Part shown: positions 61,231 to 64,000 of the stretch, piece after piece | Position numbering within the stretch: position 1 is the first letter of the stretch | Layout of the letters: each line of letters begins with the position of its first letter | From: Echiichthys vipera | Taxonomy: Eukaryota; Chordata; Actinopteri; Perciformes; Trachinidae | Length of the DNA: 64,000 nucleotides | Assembly (NCBI GenBank): GCA_963691815.1 | Contig: OY829653.1 | Coordinates: 4,764,301-4,828,300 of the forward strand | Direction of reading: 5' to 3' | Translations under genes and position numbers: made by a program | The notes under the pieces: generated by a model | Seen by the model: only the letters and a program-made list of their open reading frames with translations | Databases searched by the model: none | Told to the model about the DNA's origin: nothing

Positions 61231-63186
61231 CCAGAGCAGCCCTCCAACAAATTGGAGTAACACATCTAACCTTACCTGGCACTGCAGCTGGATTCGCGTG
61301 ATATCACATATCACATGAAAATCAATCTTGACAGGCTTCATGTAATGTGTTGGTGTTTCAGAGCCACGGTGACCCGGCCAATCAGTGTCCTGGGAGGAGC
61401 TACTGGCATTTGAGGGGGGCAGACATCTAGGGGGGACTGTTTGTTCAAAACTACAATGGCAAAACAATAGCTTGAAGAGCTGCAATAGCATCTGTTATAT
61501 CATAACTAGAGGGTGTTTCTTTATTGAAGAAAGAGCAAAGAACGGCACTGAAAAATGTTCACAAAGGAAAATATCTTTTTACTCTCCTCAAGACAGACTT
61601 CAACAACCCGTGAGAAACAGATGGTTCATCCAGTCAACTATATTCGGTATTTTGCCTGCCCTTTTGGAAACTGTTTCCAACGACGGCTTCTTAGATGGTT
61701 CTGTGTAACAAACCATCTGGCGAGTCAGGTTACATCTAACCGTGCTAATTGTAGGATCACCCAGGAAGAGCTGGATGATAGGGCGTCATCAATGCCACAA
61801 TCCTGGAGTTGTGAATCTTTGTTGACCTCACCTAATGAGGCTTATACCTCGAAGCTTTCCAATCAAAGTAAGTTATTCTTTGCGGAAGTGGTAGAAATGA
61901 TAAGAAACAGGCGTCCCTGTACGTGCTTGACTAGAGGATGTAAGTCATTGGGGACACATGGGGGGACATGAGGACAAAATATGGTAATATAAAAACTCTT
62001 TAGTCAACTTCTTTCAGTTTAAAGAATCAAAACTTTGATTCTACATACTGAATAAAGTGCAGTGACGTTCATTGTACTCAACCTTTTCTAAAGTGTCCTT
62101 CATTTTTCCGCCAGTCTATATGATTTGACAGCATAACAATCGTGGTTAGGTGTCAGCTAATGACGTAGCGTCTGGATGTTACTGCCTGTGCCATTAAATA
62201 TCAACTGAGCAGCCCGTTGGATTTAGTCAGACAGACCGACAGAGAAAAGTAGATAAGACAGGGCAGATTTGGAACTGGCAGGATGAAAAGTCAACACCAG
62301 CCACCACCTGAATACTGGCAGGAAAGTCTTTATCTGTACATGACAAATGGACCTACTCTACAGATCAGCTTTGACATTTATCTAATTACCAATATCTGTC
62401 AGTCAAAAGAAAATCTAATTTGTAAAATTGTGAAAAGAGCGGCCACTCTCAAAGAGATTCTGGTTCTGATTCACTATCTCCAATGGACAAAATCCAAATC
62501 TGTAAGAAATCACAATGAACACTTAGCATCAATGAGCTGGCAAGAACGGATGTTGACTGATATTTGAACGGGACATTGGATCATTATCTGGCTGTCAACT
62601 TGAAGTGAAGCCTTCCTTTAAAAGGACCACAAAGCTCCTACATTCACCAACACTGGTTGTCATTCATTGTGTCCTTTCTTGTGTTCATTTTGGTGTGCTA
62701 GGCTTTGCCAATCATAAGTTACTTCCGGCAACTTAACATCAATATTTAATTGTGTGCTGTTGGGTAATTTCCTTTGTTGATGCCGCTGTTGCAAAAGACA
62801 ACAAGGACAGGGATCTCTCTCTGTTTACCCCTGTGCTAGCGTTACAAACAAACTGCACAACACAGACGGTGATGACGGATTTTCTGTCTGTTGATTTTCC
62901 TCTCAACAAGTCGATCGAGCTCATCGGTTATGGTGCTCCGGTCACAGGATCGATCAGTTACTAGTTCCTATTGTAAGCAACATGGCTACTGTCCAAAGCC
63001 AAAGACACTGTACAGACAACTGTAAGAATCCCGTTTTGAACCAGCAACCCTGATCAGATATGATTTACTTTGTAGCAAAATAAGACAATGATGAAAAACA
63101 AAAACTTTTATGAAAGTTTATACAACATTACACCGCTGGCAGAGTGAAACATCTGGTAGTATTAATATGAGGCAGGTGTTGTTACT
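61231..63186. other. upstream flank, no recognised gene
   Basis: Several frames of 90-140 codons occur (for example 61555-61971 and 62283-62567), but none has a recognisable domain or gene-like context. I consider them chance. Confidence 0.5.
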
Positions 63187-63188
63187 TA

Positions 63189-63834
63189 CCGTATTTTCCG
63201 CACTATAAGGATGTAAAAACCTTCAAATTTCTCAAAAGCCGACAGTGCGCCTTATAATCCGGTGCTCCTTATATATGGACCAATATTGAGCCACGACAGG
63301 TCTCGCAACTACGTTAAGCAGCCGCCGACTCTATTTTCCCCCGTAGAAGAAGTAACGCGCGGTGCATGTTGAGATATATGACTGCGCGAAGCGTGCCGTT
63401 TCATTTCCATGTGTGTGTTTGTGTAAAGAGCCCAAAATGGCTCCTGTTAAGAGACACGCTTACGACGCAGAGTGAAGTGGAGGAAGCAACAAGACGACCT
63501 GCGCCAAGTAAAGAAGACTAAACAGAGTTTAGAGGGAACAGAGCGAGACGGCTGCAGTTGGAGGACAAACTACAACAGTGGGTTGTTGAACAGAGAGCAG
63601 CAAGTAGAAGTGTCTGTACAATCACTATTCAACTGAAGGCAACAGCGCTAGCACGCAAACTTAACAACAATGAATTTAGAGGCGGTCCTTAACGTAACCC
63701 CAGCCTCGACTGTAGCGTCTGTTCTATGCGCCTTATAATGCTGTGCGCCTTATATATGAAAAAAGGTTCAAAATAAGACATTCATTGAAGGTGCGCCTTA
63801 TAATGTGGTGAGCCTTATAGTGCGGAAAATACGG
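63189..63834 (+). mobile_element. complete pogo/Tigger-like MITE (646 bp)
   Basis: The perfect 22-bp terminal inverted repeats at 63189-63210 and 63813-63834 begin CCGTATTTTCCGCACTATA. A TA dinucleotide flanks each end (63187-63188 and 63835-63836), the target duplication of the Tc1/mariner/pogo superfamily. Subterminal copies of GTGCGCCTTATA occur at 63245, 63743 and 63791. The interior retains a broken N-terminal piece of a pogo-type transposase: MAPVKRHAYDAE and a stop at 63437-63475, then DDLRQVKKTKQS and, after a frame change, LEDKLQQWVVEQRAAS. There is no catalytic DDE region, so it is non-autonomous. Confidence 0.9.
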
Positions 63835-64000
63835 TACTTGCTGTTGGGTAGAAATAACGTTTTTTTAAACCAGTCTTGTGACTGTTTTTCTTTTGCAGGT
63901 ATCGTTATAGTTTGGTTATTCCACCATTCACCATTTATGCTACCTGATATTGTGTCAGTTGTAATCTGTTTCGCTGACTCGCCTCTTAGTGAAAAGCTCT

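Noticed and set aside
61555..61971. Open frame of 138 codons upstream of thsd7a
   Set aside because: No recognisable domain, no splice or leader context, and it overlaps decayed repeat sequence. Length alone is not evidence in 64 kb.

Overview
The window is vertebrate genomic DNA, most likely from a spiny-rayed teleost fish. The evidence is very long introns with GT-AG borders, many (CA)n/(TG)n microsatellites, and repeat families I recognise from fish genomes: tRNA-derived SINE tails, RTE- and L2/Rex-like LINE ends, TIR DNA elements and a pogo/Tigger-type MITE. Nothing bacterial or viral was seen.

Only one protein-coding gene is supported. It lies on the minus strand and is the 5' part of a thrombospondin type-1 domain containing 7A gene (thsd7a; teleosts carry paralogues and I cannot say which this is). 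Three coding exons join in frame. Exon 1 (58364-58514) has the start codon and signal peptide. Exon 2 (5356-6190) has the first TSP1 repeats and a basic linker. Exon 3 (416-664) has the next TSP1 repeat. The split codons fit at both junctions: G|GT gives Gly51 and AA|C gives Asn329. Intron 1 is about 52.2 kb, intron 2 about 4.7 kb, and the gene runs off the left edge after exon 3. About 411 residues are encoded here, from a family whose members have roughly 1,650.

Layout: 1-415 is intron 3; 416-664 exon 3; 665-5355 intron 2; 5356-6190 exon 2; 6191-58363 intron 1; 58364-58514 exon 1; 58515 to about 59.4 kb is 5' UTR and presumed promoter, with a long pyrimidine-rich tract; 59.4-64 kb is upstream flank with a perfect single-base-loop G-quadruplex motif, a LINE remnant and a complete 646-bp pogo-like MITE.

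Intron 1 is a repeat graveyard with no convincing nested gene. Its most distinctive structures are a six-copy CACGTG E-box minisatellite inside an old transposon copy (28.0 kb), a roughly 320-bp fold-back palindrome (53.8-54.1 kb), a direct duplication enclosing a dispersed repeat (49.4-49.9 kb), twin 190-bp copies about 95% identical (35.7 and 38.4 kb), a SINE with a candidate target-site duplication (42.2-42.5 kb), and mirrored (GT)n-G14 and C14-(AC)n tracts (41.5 and 44.0 kb). I found no clear evidence of a new biological system. The items in the findings are candidates at the level of mobile DNA and non-B structure.
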